Shown: positions 1 to 6,762 of the stretch, in pieces | How positions within the stretch are numbered: position 1 is the stretch's first letter | Layout of the letters: every line of letters begins with the position of its first letter | Assembly: GCA_020049615.1 (NCBI GenBank) | Contig: JAIFKN010000238.1 | Location: forward strand, 1-6,836 | Direction: 5' to 3' | Origin: a bacterium | Lineage (GTDB): Bacteria > Planctomycetota > UBA11346 | DNA length: 6,836 nucleotides | Position numbers and translations under genes: made by a program | Notes under the pieces: generated by a model | What the model was told of the DNA's origin: nothing | What the model saw: the letters and a program-made list of their open reading frames with translations, nothing else | Databases searched by the model: none

Positions 1-793
1 GCGGGCGCACGAAGGTGACGTCGGCGTCGCCGACCGCGGCCAGGCCGTCGTGGATGCGGCCGTGGAACACGTTGACCGTGCCGAGGAAGTGATGGACGAA
101 GGGCGTCGCCGGATTGGCATAGACCTCGTCGGGCGGGCCGGCCTGCTCGATGCGGCCCTGATTGACCACCACGACGCGGTCGGCGACCTCAAGGGCCTCC
201 TCCTGGTCGTGGGTGACGAACACGGTGGTCACGCCGGTCTGGTCGTGCAGCTGACGCAGCCAGCGGCGCAGCTCGGCCCGCACCTTGGCATCCAGCGCGC
301 CGAACGGCTCGTCGAGCAGCAGCACCTTGGGTTCGACCGCGAGGGCGCGGGCCAGGGCGATGCGCTGGCGCTGCCCACCCGACAGCTGGTGCGGCAGGCG
401 GTCGGCGGTCCAGTCGAGCTGCACCATCTTGAGCAGATGCGCGACCTTCGTGCGGATCTCCGAAGCCGGCGGCCGGCTCGCCTTGGGCCGCACGGTCAGG
501 CCGAAAGCGACGTTCTCGGCCACGGTCATGTGGCGGAACAGGGCGTAGTGCTGGAAGACGAAGCCGACGCCGCGGTCCTTGGCCCCGACCCCGGTCTGGT
601 CGCGGCCGGTGAACAGCACGCGTCCCTCGTCGGGCGACTCCAGGCCGGCGATGATGCGCAGCAGCGTGGTCTTGCCCGAGCCGGATGGGCCGAGCAGGGC
701 GACCAGCTCGCCGCTGGCGATCTCCAGCGAGAGATTGTTCAGCGCGGTGAAGCTGCCGAAGCGCTTGGTGATATTCTCGATGGTGATGCTCAT
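1..793 (-). CDS. cysA: Sulfate/thiosulfate ABC transporter ATP-binding protein, CysA-type (3' end outside window)
   Basis: This is the ATPase that powers sulfate or thiosulfate import at the inner face of the cytoplasmic membrane. It starts at ATG 793-791 and stays open to base 1, giving 264 residues; the C-terminus is cut off by the window. All ABC motifs are visible: Walker [10 protein letters not shown] (residues 35-43), Q-loop Gln81 in FVFQHYALF, signature LSGGQ (137-141), Walker B VLLLDEP (157-163), D-loop GALD (165-168) and switch His195 in FVTHDQEEA. The [22 protein letters not shown] and [10 protein letters not shown] stretches are typical of CysA. Complete CysA proteins are usually about 330-365 residues, so most of the C-terminal regulatory domain is missing here. 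It follows cysW but is separated from it by a large inverted repeat, and its Shine-Dalgarno sequence is poor. The identification is firm; choosing sulfate over another anion rests on the neighbours. Confidence 0.93.
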   Translation of the reverse strand, partial: MSITIENITKRFGSFTALNNLSLEIASGELVALLGPSGSGKTTLLRIIAGLESPDEGRVLFTGRDQTGVGAKDRGVGFVFQHYALFRHMTVAENVAFGLTVRPKASRPPASEIRTKVAHLLKMVQLDWTADRLPHQLSGGQRQRIALARALAVEPKVLLLDEPFGALDAKVRAELRRWLRQLHDQTGVTTVFVTHDQEEALEVADRVVVVNQGRIEQAGPPDEVYANPATPFVHHFLGTVNVFHGRIHDGLAAVGDADVTFVRP

Positions 794-814
794 GGCCCAT
801 TCCGGAGGTTGATC

Positions 815-908
815 GCCACAGAGACACGGAGATCCACAGAGGGCCACGGAGCCAACGCATCGGAAGTCGGACTCAGTGGCCCTCCGTGGATCTCCGTGCC
901 TCTGTGGC
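815..908. repeat. Large inverted repeat (33-bp arms) between cysW and cysA
   Basis: The left arm is 815-847 and the right arm 876-908. They match at 31 of 33 positions when one is reverse-complemented, and enclose a 28-base loop. Short GATC words at 811-814 and 913-916 could extend the stem past a small bulge. The core word is CCACAGAGACACGGAG. The element fills nearly all of the 124-base gap, starting just past the cysW stop and ending 21 bases before the cysA start. No T-run follows it on the minus strand, so it is not a classic intrinsic terminator. It resembles a dispersed palindromic repeat, possibly a non-autonomous mobile element. In RNA it would fold into a very stable hairpin that could stall, protect or partly end the transcript. 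Confidence 0.9.
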
Positions 909-917
909 TATAGATCG

Positions 918-1775
918 TCATCCTTCTATCCCCCCTGCTTCCTTGGCCCGTTTGAGCGCCCGTTCGGCACGCCATTCGACCACCGCCTTCAGTGCCAGCG
1001 TCACCAGGGCGGTGAGGCAGAGGACCGAGGCGCAGGCGAATGCGGCGTTGTACTGGTAGTCATTGTAGAGGATCTCGACATGCAGCGGCATGGTGTTGGT
1101 CTCGCCGCGGATGTGGCCGGAGACGACGCTGACCGCGCCGAACTCGCCGATGGCGCGCGCGCTGCACAGGATCAGGCCGTAGAGTAGGCCCCACTTCACG
1201 TTCGGCAGGGTGATGCGCCAGAGGATGTGCCAACCGCGTGCGCCAAGGACACGGGCGGCCTCCTCCTCCTCGCTGCCCACCGCCTCCATCACCGGCAGCA
1301 GTTCGCGCACGACGAAGGGGAAGGTGATGAACAGGGTCGCCAGGACGATGCCCGGCATGGCGAAGATGACCTTGTAATCATGCGCCTGCAGCCACGTGCC
1401 GAACCAGCCGCTGGAGCCGAACAGCAGGATGAAGATCAGCCCGACCACCACCGGCGAGACCGAGAACGGCAGCTCGATGGCGGTGATCAGCAGGCTGCGC
1501 CCGGGGAAACGGAAGCGGGCGATGGCCCAGGCCGCCGCCACGCCGGCTACGCCGTTCACCAGCACGCTGATGGCGGCCGCGATCAGGGTCAGCTTGATCG
1601 CATGCAGGGCATCGGGATCGATGACCGCGGCCCAGTAGACCCGCCAGCCGGCGGCGAGGCCCTCCCAGAACACCGCGACCAGCGGCACCAGCAGGATGAG
1701 GCCCATCAGCGCCAGCGCGGCGCTGATCAGCAGCACGCGGACCCACAGCGGCTCGGAGGTGGTGCGCAGGCTCAT
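918..1775 (-). CDS. cysW: Sulfate/thiosulfate ABC transporter permease, CysW-type
   Basis: This is one of the two inner-membrane channel subunits of the importer. The protein has 285 residues, the usual size for CysW. Several hydrophobic segments are visible, the first near residues 13-36. The cytoplasmic coupling (EAA) loop reads [23 protein letters not shown] (about 169-191). Strong CysW hallmarks follow: [32 protein letters not shown] and then [19 protein letters not shown] (about 190-240). The reading frame is open far upstream, so the start needs a decision. ATG 1775-1773 is preferred because it follows GGAGGG at a 7-base spacing, overlaps the cysT stop as ATGA, and gives the normal family length. 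The 4-bp overlap suggests translational coupling with cysT. The charged tail (residues 268-285) ends just before the inverted repeat. Confidence 0.94.
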   Translation of the reverse strand: MSLRTTSEPLWVRVLLISAALALMGLILLVPLVAVFWEGLAAGWRVYWAAVIDPDALHAIKLTLIAAAISVLVNGVAGVAAAWAIARFRFPGRSLLITAIELPFSVSPVVVGLIFILLFGSSGWFGTWLQAHDYKVIFAMPGIVLATLFITFPFVVRELLPVMEAVGSEEEEAARVLGARGWHILWRITLPNVKWGLLYGLILCSARAIGEFGAVSVVSGHIRGETNTMPLHVEILYNDYQYNAAFACASVLCLTALVTLALKAVVEWRAERALKRAKEAGGIEG

Positions 1776-2584
1776 GCCACCGCCCTCCGCTGGGCCCAGC
1801 GCTGCAGCAGGTTGATGCCCAGCAGCATGACGAAGGAGAAGCCGAGCATGAGCACGGCGATGGCGGTGGCCGCCGGCACCGCGTACTGGTCGAGCTTGCC
1901 GATGATGACCAGCGGTAGGATCTCGGTCTTCATCGGCAGGTTGCCGCTGATGAACACCACCGAGCCGAACTCGCCGACGCCGCGGGCGAAAGCCAGGGCG
2001 AAGCCGGTGGCGAGGGCGGGGATCAGCTCTGGCAGGATGATGCGGCGGAAGGTCTGCCAGCGCCCGGCGCCGAGGCTGGCCGAGGCCTCCTCGACCTCGT
2101 GCGGCAGCGACTCCAGCACCGGCTGCACCGTGCGTACGACGAACGGCAAGGTGACAAAGACCAGCGCCACGACGATGCCCAGCGGCGCGAACGCCACCTT
2201 GATGCCGAGGGCGGCGAGCGGCTCGCCGAGCCAGCCGGTCGGGGCGTAGATCGTGGTCAGGGCGATGCCCGCCACCGCGGTAGGCAGGGCGAAGGGCAGA
2301 TCGACCAGGGCGTCGGCCAGCTTGCGTCCGGGAAAGCGGTAGCGCACCAGCACCCACGCGATGAGCAGGCCGAGGAACAGGTTCGCCACCGCCGCGACCC
2401 CGGCGGTGAGGAAGGACAACTGCAGCGCGGCGATGACGCGCGGCTCGGTCCACACCTGCCACAGCGCCTCCCAGCCCATGCCGAGGGCCTTGGCCGCCAG
2501 CGCCGCGAGCGGCAGCAGGACGAGCAGGCCCAGCCAGAGCAGGGTGATGCCGAGTGACAGGCCGAAGCCGGGAAGGACGCGCAT
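1772..2584 (-). CDS. cysT: Sulfate/thiosulfate ABC transporter permease, CysT (CysU)-type
   Basis: This is the partner channel subunit to CysW. The protein has 270 residues, close to the family norm. It opens with [20 protein letters not shown], the expected first membrane helix. Family signatures follow: [26 protein letters not shown] (95-120), [17 protein letters not shown] (144-160), an EAA loop [10 protein letters not shown] with LP at 184-185, then [25 protein letters not shown] and INLLQRW near the C-terminus. The ATG at 2584-2582 has only a weak upstream purine stretch. It lies 21 bases after the binding-protein stop, so reinitiation or coupling is possible. Its own stop overlaps the cysW start by 4 bp. 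The gene is intact and nothing in it looks unusual. Confidence 0.94.
   Translation of the reverse strand: MRVLPGFGLSLGITLLWLGLLVLLPLAALAAKALGMGWEALWQVWTEPRVIAALQLSFLTAGVAAVANLFLGLLIAWVLVRYRFPGRKLADALVDLPFALPTAVAGIALTTIYAPTGWLGEPLAALGIKVAFAPLGIVVALVFVTLPFVVRTVQPVLESLPHEVEEASASLGAGRWQTFRRIILPELIPALATGFALAFARGVGEFGSVVFISGNLPMKTEILPLVIIGKLDQYAVPAATAIAVLMLGFSFVMLLGINLLQRWAQRRAVA
1783..1788 (-). promoter_or_regulatory. Ribosome binding site of cysW
   Basis: On the minus strand this reads GGAGGG, 7 bases before the ATG at 1775-1773 and inside the 3' end of cysT. It fixes the cysW start, because the frame runs open far upstream and gives no other boundary. The other genes of the operon, apart from the binding protein (GAAGG, 6 bases before its ATG), lack a clear site. 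Confidence 0.75.
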
Positions 2585-2605
2585 GCCGCTGTCAGTTCAC
2601 GCCGG

Positions 2606-3556
2606 TTACTTGGACTGGTAGAGCTGGTCGAACCAGCCGCCATCGTCGAAGTGGGTCTTCTGGGCCGCGGCCCAGCCGCCGAAGGTGTCCTCGACCGTGA
2701 CCAGCTCAAGCTTGGCGAAGGTGGCGGCATGCTTGGCCAGCACGGCCTCGTCGGTCGGGCGGATGAAATTCTTCGCGAACACCTCCTGGGCCGGCGCGGT
2801 GTAGAGGAACTCGAGGTAGGCCTTGGCCGTGGCTGCGCTGCCCTTCTTCGTGACGTAGCGGTCGACCCACGCCACCGGATTGTCGGCGCGCACGCTGACC
2901 GACGGCACCACGCGCTGGAACTTGCCGGGGAACTCCTGCTCGATGCGGAAGACCTCGCTCTCGAAGGTGAGGCCGCGCTGCGCGAAGGTCGTGGTGGCGG
3001 CGCGGCCGCCCTTCTCCAGGGCCAGGACGTTGGCGAAGACCGCCTTGAGGAAGGCCTTGGCGCTGTCGTCGCTGGCGCCAGGCTGGCGCTTGGCCCAGGC
3101 CAGGGCGGCGAGGTAGGTGTACTTGCCGTTGGCGCCGGTCTTCGGGTTCACCACCACGATCTGCACGCCTGGCTTGGCCAGGTCGCCCCAATCGGCGATG
3201 CCCTTGGGATTGCCCTGCTTGACCAGCAGGAGATGCGTGCTGTAGCTCGGGCTGCTGCGATGCGGCAGGCGGCCGGCCCAGTCGGCGGCGATCAGGCCGG
3301 CCTTGGCGATCTGCTCGATGTCGGAAGCCGAGTTCATCGTCACCACGTCGGCGTCGAGGCCCTCGATCACGGCGCGGGCCTGCTTGGCCGAACCGTCGTG
3401 GCTCTGCTTGATCGCCACGCCTTGGCCGGCCGGGGTGGCGGCGAAGGCCGGATTGACGTCCTTGAACACCTCACGCGCGACGTCGTAACTCACATTGAGC
3501 AGGTCGGCGGCGGAGGCCGCGACGGCGAGGGAGAGGATGGCGAGGGTGCGGATCAT
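2606..3556 (-). CDS. Sulfate-type periplasmic substrate-binding protein with altered binding loops (Sbp/CysP family)
   Basis: This is the secreted solute receptor of the importer. The protein has 316 residues and starts at ATG 3556-3554, with GAAGG 6 bases upstream. A signal peptide is clear (residues 1-16 or so, MIRTLAILSLAVAASA), followed by LLNVSYDVAREVF, the typical Sbp start of the mature chain. Further family landmarks are ARAVIEGLDADVVTMNSASDI, GNPKGIADWGDLAKPGV, the RADNPVAWVDRYVTKKG stretch, NFIRPTDEAV and FGGWAAAQKTHFDDGGWFDQLY. It is somewhat shorter than common Sbp proteins (about 330-350). Against the consensus as I remember it, GGSGKQ reads DGSAKQ (54-59), PYTST reads PSYST (103-107), T-SGNGRY or S-SGGARW reads TGANGKY (140-146), and a GDVLI-like segment is absent between Leu196 and Thr197. 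The family is certain; the ligand (sulfate, thiosulfate or another oxyanion) is not. I leave the symbol empty because Sbp and CysP cannot be told apart here. Confidence 0.9.
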   Translation of the reverse strand: MIRTLAILSLAVAASAADLLNVSYDVAREVFKDVNPAFAATPAGQGVAIKQSHDGSAKQARAVIEGLDADVVTMNSASDIEQIAKAGLIAADWAGRLPHRSSPSYSTHLLLVKQGNPKGIADWGDLAKPGVQIVVVNPKTGANGKYTYLAALAWAKRQPGASDDSAKAFLKAVFANVLALEKGGRAATTTFAQRGLTFESEVFRIEQEFPGKFQRVVPSVSVRADNPVAWVDRYVTKKGSAATAKAYLEFLYTAPAQEVFAKNFIRPTDEAVLAKHAATFAKLELVTVEDTFGGWAAAQKTHFDDGGWFDQLYQSK

Positions 3557-3635
3557 GGGGTGCCTTCAGGTATGTCGACCGAGGTGGATCAGGGCCTGCG
3601 CCAGAGAGCGCAGCAGACGCCGGAACCAGCCGCGT

Positions 3636-4250
3636 TCAGCGGACGGGCTCGGCATAGTTCATCACGAGGTAGAGCAGCGCCTCGCGGCGCGCATCGGGAT
3701 TCACGTAGGCATGCGGCACGTCGGCGTCGAAACCGATGGCATCGCGTTCGGCCAGTTCGTGGCGCTCGCCGGCGATCTCGATGACGACGCGGCCCTTCAC
3801 CACGACCAACTGCTCGCGCGTGCCGCGCGCGTGCGGCGCGGCGCGCTCGGCGCCGCCGGGGGCGATGGTCAGCTCGTAGAACTCGCTGGTGCGCGGGCCG
3901 CCGTCGAAAGGAAAGAGGGCGCGCGAACTGAAGCTGCCCTCGGCGTTGGCCAGGACCTTGGCGTCCTTGCGCCGCAGCACCACGCTCTTCGGCCCGGACT
4001 CGACCGCGATCAGCTGCTGGAAGGGCAGGTGCAGGCCGGCCGCCACCTTCCACAGCGTGGCGATGGTCGGCACGCTCTTGCCGGTCTCGATCTGGTTGAG
4101 CATCGCCCGCGACACGCCACTGGCCTCGGACAGCTGGTCCAGCGTCAGGTCGCGCTCGGCACGCAGACGTTTGAGGTTGCCCGCGACTGCCGCGCTGATG
4201 TCGATGTCCGCCGTCTCGCTCATGGGCGGAGGTGTTAACGGACGACTCAT
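3636..4250 (-). CDS. XRE-family transcriptional regulator with C-terminal cupin domain (SutR-like)
   Basis: This is a probable DNA-binding regulator of 204 residues from ATG 4250. Residues about 22-76 form a helix-turn-helix of XRE type, with LTLDQLSEASGVSRAMLNQIETGKSVPTIATLWKVA as its recognisable core. Residues about 128-200 form a small cupin barrel, with the EFYELTIAPGGAE stretch, an EQLVVVKGRVVIEIAGE turn and a DVPHAYVN strand; cupins of this type may sense a small ligand. E. coli SutR (YdcN) has the same architecture and is linked to sulfur utilisation, and the sulfate-type importer begins 79 bases downstream, so a role in sulfur control is a reasonable inference. The start is uncertain: TTG 4259, ATG 4250 and ATG 4223 are all in frame and none has a good Shine-Dalgarno. 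TTG is disfavoured because it lies inside a perfect dyad. ATG 4223 (MSETADIDIS) would give 195 residues. Confidence 0.87.
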   Translation of the reverse strand: MSRPLTPPPMSETADIDISAAVAGNLKRLRAERDLTLDQLSEASGVSRAMLNQIETGKSVPTIATLWKVAAGLHLPFQQLIAVESGPKSVVLRRKDAKVLANAEGSFSSRALFPFDGGPRTSEFYELTIAPGGAERAAPHARGTREQLVVVKGRVVIEIAGERHELAERDAIGFDADVPHAYVNPDARREALLYLVMNYAEPVR

Positions 4251-4257
4251 CTGCCGC

Positions 4258-4272
4258 AACAGAATTTCTGTT
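4258..4272. promoter_or_regulatory. Perfect 15-bp dyad, candidate operator of the XRE-cupin regulator
   Basis: AACAGAATTTCTGTT is a perfect palindrome with 7-base half-sites around a central T4265. It is AT-rich in a GC-rich setting and lies in the 39-base gap between the SGNH-like gene and the regulator ATG at 4250. XRE dimers usually bind such short dyads, so autoregulation is plausible. I do not see convincing -35 and -10 boxes around it. No second copy is obvious in the 79-base gap before the binding-protein gene. Confidence 0.5.
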
Positions 4273-4289
4273 CAAGCAGACGTGTCATC

Positions 4290-5348
4290 TCAAGGCACGT
4301 CCGACACCTTGCCCAGCCACTGCACGTTGCGACTGACGTTCTCGTGGATGACGACGTCGGGCTTCTCGGCATCGACCACCGGCTGCAGGTAGTGGCACCA
4401 GACGTAACGGACGCGGCGGAAGTGCTGCGACAGGTACGGCAGCAGCGCCGGCATGTACGAGTCGTGGAAGACCACCGCGGTCGGCAGGGTCGGGTCGTCG
4501 ACGATGGTGACCGCCTCGCGGGCGCCCGTTGGCCCCACAGCCCAGGCCGCCTGCGCCGCCGGCAGGTGGAACATACCCGGTCTGGCGACCAGACTGCCGT
4601 CAAGCCAGCGCGCCGGCAGTGGCACCACCGCCTGCCACAGCTCGACCCGCTCATGCGTCGGACCAGCCATGCGCAGGGCCCACAGGTCACCCGGCCAATC
4701 GTAGGGCTTGGCGGTGAAGGCGGTGCGCGGCAGCGGTTCACCATGGATGCCGAGATGGCGATGGATGGCGCGATAGCCCTGATAGGCTCCCTCATCAAGC
4801 CAGTGCGAATCGGAACGCGGATAACCGCTGGAAACGGCCCCAATGAGATTGAGCAGCACACTGCGACCGACTGCCAGTTCGAGCCGGTCCAGGCGCGTAC
4901 CGTGCCGGCCAATGGTGGGCGTGAATGGCAGGTGCCGCTGCGCGATGCAATGCTTGTCCGGCGGCACCACGATGAGGTAGCTGGGCAGAAGGGCGTCACG
5001 GGCGCGGATCGCTTCGGCCCACGCCGCCTCGTCGGCCGACGGCGCCACGCGCCCCTCCATTTCGTCGAGGCTGTGGCCGTCGTGCGCATGCTCGGAGGCG
5101 TAGAACCACCAGCCGTCGCGGCCGCGCACCACGGTCGGCGGGGTCGAACCGGTGAGGTGCCAACGCACTCCGTTCCACAGGCGCGCAGCCGCGGTGCGGC
5201 CGGGCATCGCCGCCTGCAACGCGGATTCGTCGGGGAAGGCTGCAGGCAGGTTCCGCCAGCCGGTGAGCCACAGGCCGGCGACGACCAGGCCGAAAGCCAG
5301 GACGGTGGCGAGGGCGGCGGCGCGGCTGATGCGGGGTTCGGCGTCCAT
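4290..5348 (-). CDS. AlgX/AlgJ-like (DHHW/SGNH-type) periplasmic polysaccharide O-acetylation protein
   Basis: This is a membrane-anchored periplasmic protein likely to pass acetyl groups to an exported polysaccharide together with the MBOAT partner. It has 352 residues. A single hydrophobic segment at about 11-30 acts as a signal anchor. Family landmarks are GRDGWWFYASE (76-86), the IVVPPDKHCIAQRHLP stretch (126-141), the Asp-x-His motif SDSHW with Asp180 and His182, the serine motif VVFHDSY with Ser297, then LPYLSQHFRRVRYVW and KPDVVIHENVSRN near the end. Asp180, His182 and Ser297 are the expected SGNH-like catalytic set. It is shorter than P. aeruginosa AlgJ (about 390) or AlgX (about 470) and has no room for a separate carbohydrate-binding module. 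ATG 5348 lies one base after the MBOAT stop, so the two are surely cotranslated. The polymer cannot be named; no alginate or other polymer genes are in view. Confidence 0.85.
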   Translation of the reverse strand: MDAEPRISRAAALATVLAFGLVVAGLWLTGWRNLPAAFPDESALQAAMPGRTAAARLWNGVRWHLTGSTPPTVVRGRDGWWFYASEHAHDGHSLDEMEGRVAPSADEAAWAEAIRARDALLPSYLIVVPPDKHCIAQRHLPFTPTIGRHGTRLDRLELAVGRSVLLNLIGAVSSGYPRSDSHWLDEGAYQGYRAIHRHLGIHGEPLPRTAFTAKPYDWPGDLWALRMAGPTHERVELWQAVVPLPARWLDGSLVARPGMFHLPAAQAAWAVGPTGAREAVTIVDDPTLPTAVVFHDSYMPALLPYLSQHFRRVRYVWCHYLQPVVDAEKPDVVIHENVSRNVQWLGKVSDVP

Positions 5349-5349
5349 G

Positions 5350-6744
5350 TCAGAAGCGGAAGTAGATGAAGGGGCTGCTGGCGCTGGTCACCAGGGCGCT
5401 GATCGCCAGGACCAGGACGGAGAGCACGCCGAGGGCACCGAGCCAGCCCCACGCGCCATCGCCGATGCGCCGGCGCGCGGCATCGGCCCAGGCCTGCAGC
5501 GGGGCGACGGCGCAGACCGCGCCGACCGCCAGCATCAGCCAGGCGTGGCCGTCGACCAGCCGCCACCACGGCGCGACCCCATCGGCGGCTCCGGCCATCG
5601 CCGCCAGCATGCGTCCGGCTTCATCCAGGTCGGCGGCGCGGAACAGGACCCAGCCGATCAGCACCACGACCAGGCAGTAGGCGTGGCCGATGAGCGCGGG
5701 CAGCCGCGGGAATCGATCGGACAGGTGGTGCTCGATGGCGAGGAAGAAGCCGTGGAACAGCCCCCACAGCACGAAGGTCCAGGCCGCACCGTGCCACAGC
5801 CCGCAGAGCAGGAAGACCATCACCAGGTTGCCGACCGTGCGCCACGGACCCTTGCGGCTGCCGCCGAGCGGGATGTAGAGGTAGTCGCGGAACCAAGTCG
5901 ACAGCGAGATGTGCCAGCCGCGCCAGAAGCCGCGGATGCTGGTGGCTGCGTACGGGCGGTCGAAGTTCTCCTTGAAGCGGAAGCCGAACATGCGCGCCAG
6001 GCCGATCGCCATGTCGCTGTAGCCGGCGAAGTCGTGGTAGATCTGCACCCCGTAGGCGGCGGCGCCGAGCCAGGCGGCACCCGTGCTCAGCTGCCCCGCA
6101 GGCAGGGCGAAGCAGGCGTCGGCGACCTGCGCCGCGCTGTCGGCGATCAGCACCTTGCGCGCGAGGCCGAGGGTGAAGCGGCGCAGGCCGGCGGCGAGGT
6201 CGTCGAGGCCGGGATCGCGGCCGTCGAACTGGCCGACGAGGTCCTTGTAGCGCACGATCGGCCCGGCGATGAGCTGCGGGAAGAACGACTTGTAGACGCC
6301 GAAGCGCAGCACGCTGCGCTCGGCCGGCAACTCGCCGCGCCCGACGTCGACCACGTAGCTGATCGCCTGGAAGACGAAGAAGCTGATGCCGATCGGCAGG
6401 TGGATCGGATCGAGCTGCAGCGGCAAGCCGAGGGCGGCAAGATTGCCGACCAGGAAGTTGGCGTACTTGAAGGCGATCAGCACGGCGAGCAGGGCCGCGA
6501 CCGCGGCGCCGGTGGCGATCGCCCGCGCGCGGCCAGCCGGGCAGCGCTCGACCAGATGGGCGAAGCCCCAGCCGCTGACGATCGCCCCGAGCATCACCGT
6601 GGTGTACCAGCCCTCGCCGACCGCATAGAAGGCCAGGCTGGCGATGAGCAGCACGAGGTCGCGCAGACGGCGCGGGGCCAGGAAATGCACCGCCAGCGTC
6701 AGCGGCAGGAAGCAGAGAAGGAAGGCGAGGCTGCTGAATACCAC
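5350..6744 (-). CDS. MBOAT-family membrane-bound O-acyltransferase (AlgI-like)
   Basis: This is a polytopic inner-membrane protein of 464 residues that moves an acyl group, probably acetyl, across the membrane for polysaccharide modification. The start MVFSSLAFLLCFLP and the end SSPFIYFRF are typical of AlgI relatives, so the gene looks complete. Conserved blocks in order are HLPIGISFFVFQAISYVVDV (115-134), FFPQLIAGPIVRY (154-166), ARKVLIAD (195-202), HDFAGYSDMAIGLARMFGF (237-255) and FWRGWHISLSTWFRDYLYIPLGG (273-295, His278). The catalytic His318 sits in FLLCGLWHGAAW. The start codon is GTG at 6744-6742, chosen because it gives the MVFSS family start; only a weak GGTAAG lies upstream. It heads a two-gene unit with the AlgX/AlgJ-like gene. 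AlgI itself is named for alginate, but the same family serves cellulose, peptidoglycan and other polymers, so no symbol is given. Confidence 0.92.
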   Translation of the reverse strand: MVFSSLAFLLCFLPLTLAVHFLAPRRLRDLVLLIASLAFYAVGEGWYTTVMLGAIVSGWGFAHLVERCPAGRARAIATGAAVAALLAVLIAFKYANFLVGNLAALGLPLQLDPIHLPIGISFFVFQAISYVVDVGRGELPAERSVLRFGVYKSFFPQLIAGPIVRYKDLVGQFDGRDPGLDDLAAGLRRFTLGLARKVLIADSAAQVADACFALPAGQLSTGAAWLGAAAYGVQIYHDFAGYSDMAIGLARMFGFRFKENFDRPYAATSIRGFWRGWHISLSTWFRDYLYIPLGGSRKGPWRTVGNLVMVFLLCGLWHGAAWTFVLWGLFHGFFLAIEHHLSDRFPRLPALIGHAYCLVVVLIGWVLFRAADLDEAGRMLAAMAGAADGVAPWWRLVDGHAWLMLAVGAVCAVAPLQAWADAARRRIGDGAWGWLGALGVLSVLVLAISALVTSASSPFIYFRF

Positions 6745-6762
6745 AGTGGCGTCTTACCGAAT

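Noticed and set aside
50..913. Plus-strand open frame of 287 codons opposite cysA
   Set aside because: The opposite strand encodes a motif-complete ABC ATPase. The plus-strand product is low-complexity, rich in Gly, Ala, Asp and His, matches no family I know, and its end runs through the inverted repeat. It is a high-GC shadow frame.
790..975. Minus-strand 61-codon open frame covering the cysW-cysA repeat
   Set aside because: Its product ([10 protein letters not shown]... and VDLRVSVAI) is simply the translated palindromic repeat, a well-known source of spurious gene calls, and it overlaps cysW in another frame.
1227..2249. Plus-strand open frame of 340 codons opposite cysW and cysT
   Set aside because: The product is a His/Asp/Gln/Gly-rich composition without domains, as expected for the antisense of high-GC permease genes.
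918..2462. A 514-codon reading of the cysW frame as one long fused protein
   Set aside because: The upstream half overlaps cysT out of frame and has no permease features. The real protein begins at ATG 1775, with a good ribosome site and family length.
3557..3635. A riboswitch or promoter in the gap before the binding-protein gene
   Set aside because: Apart from the GAAGG ribosome site I find no convincing -35/-10 pair, no terminator hairpin and no SAM-riboswitch-like layout in these 79 bases.
2651..3784. Plus-strand open frame of 377 codons opposite the binding-protein gene
   Set aside because: It is antisense to a clear Sbp-family gene and runs into the regulator; its composition is typical of a shadow frame.
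4291..4311. CAAGG...CCTTG inverted repeat at the end of the AlgX/AlgJ-like gene as a terminator
   Set aside because: The stem is only 5 bp with an 11-base loop, lies inside the coding end and is not followed by a T-run on the minus strand, so it is likely chance.
4344..5369. Plus-strand open frame of 341 codons opposite the AlgX/AlgJ-like gene
   Set aside because: The minus strand carries conserved Asp-x-His and Ser motifs and couples to the MBOAT gene; the plus-strand product has no recognisable domain.
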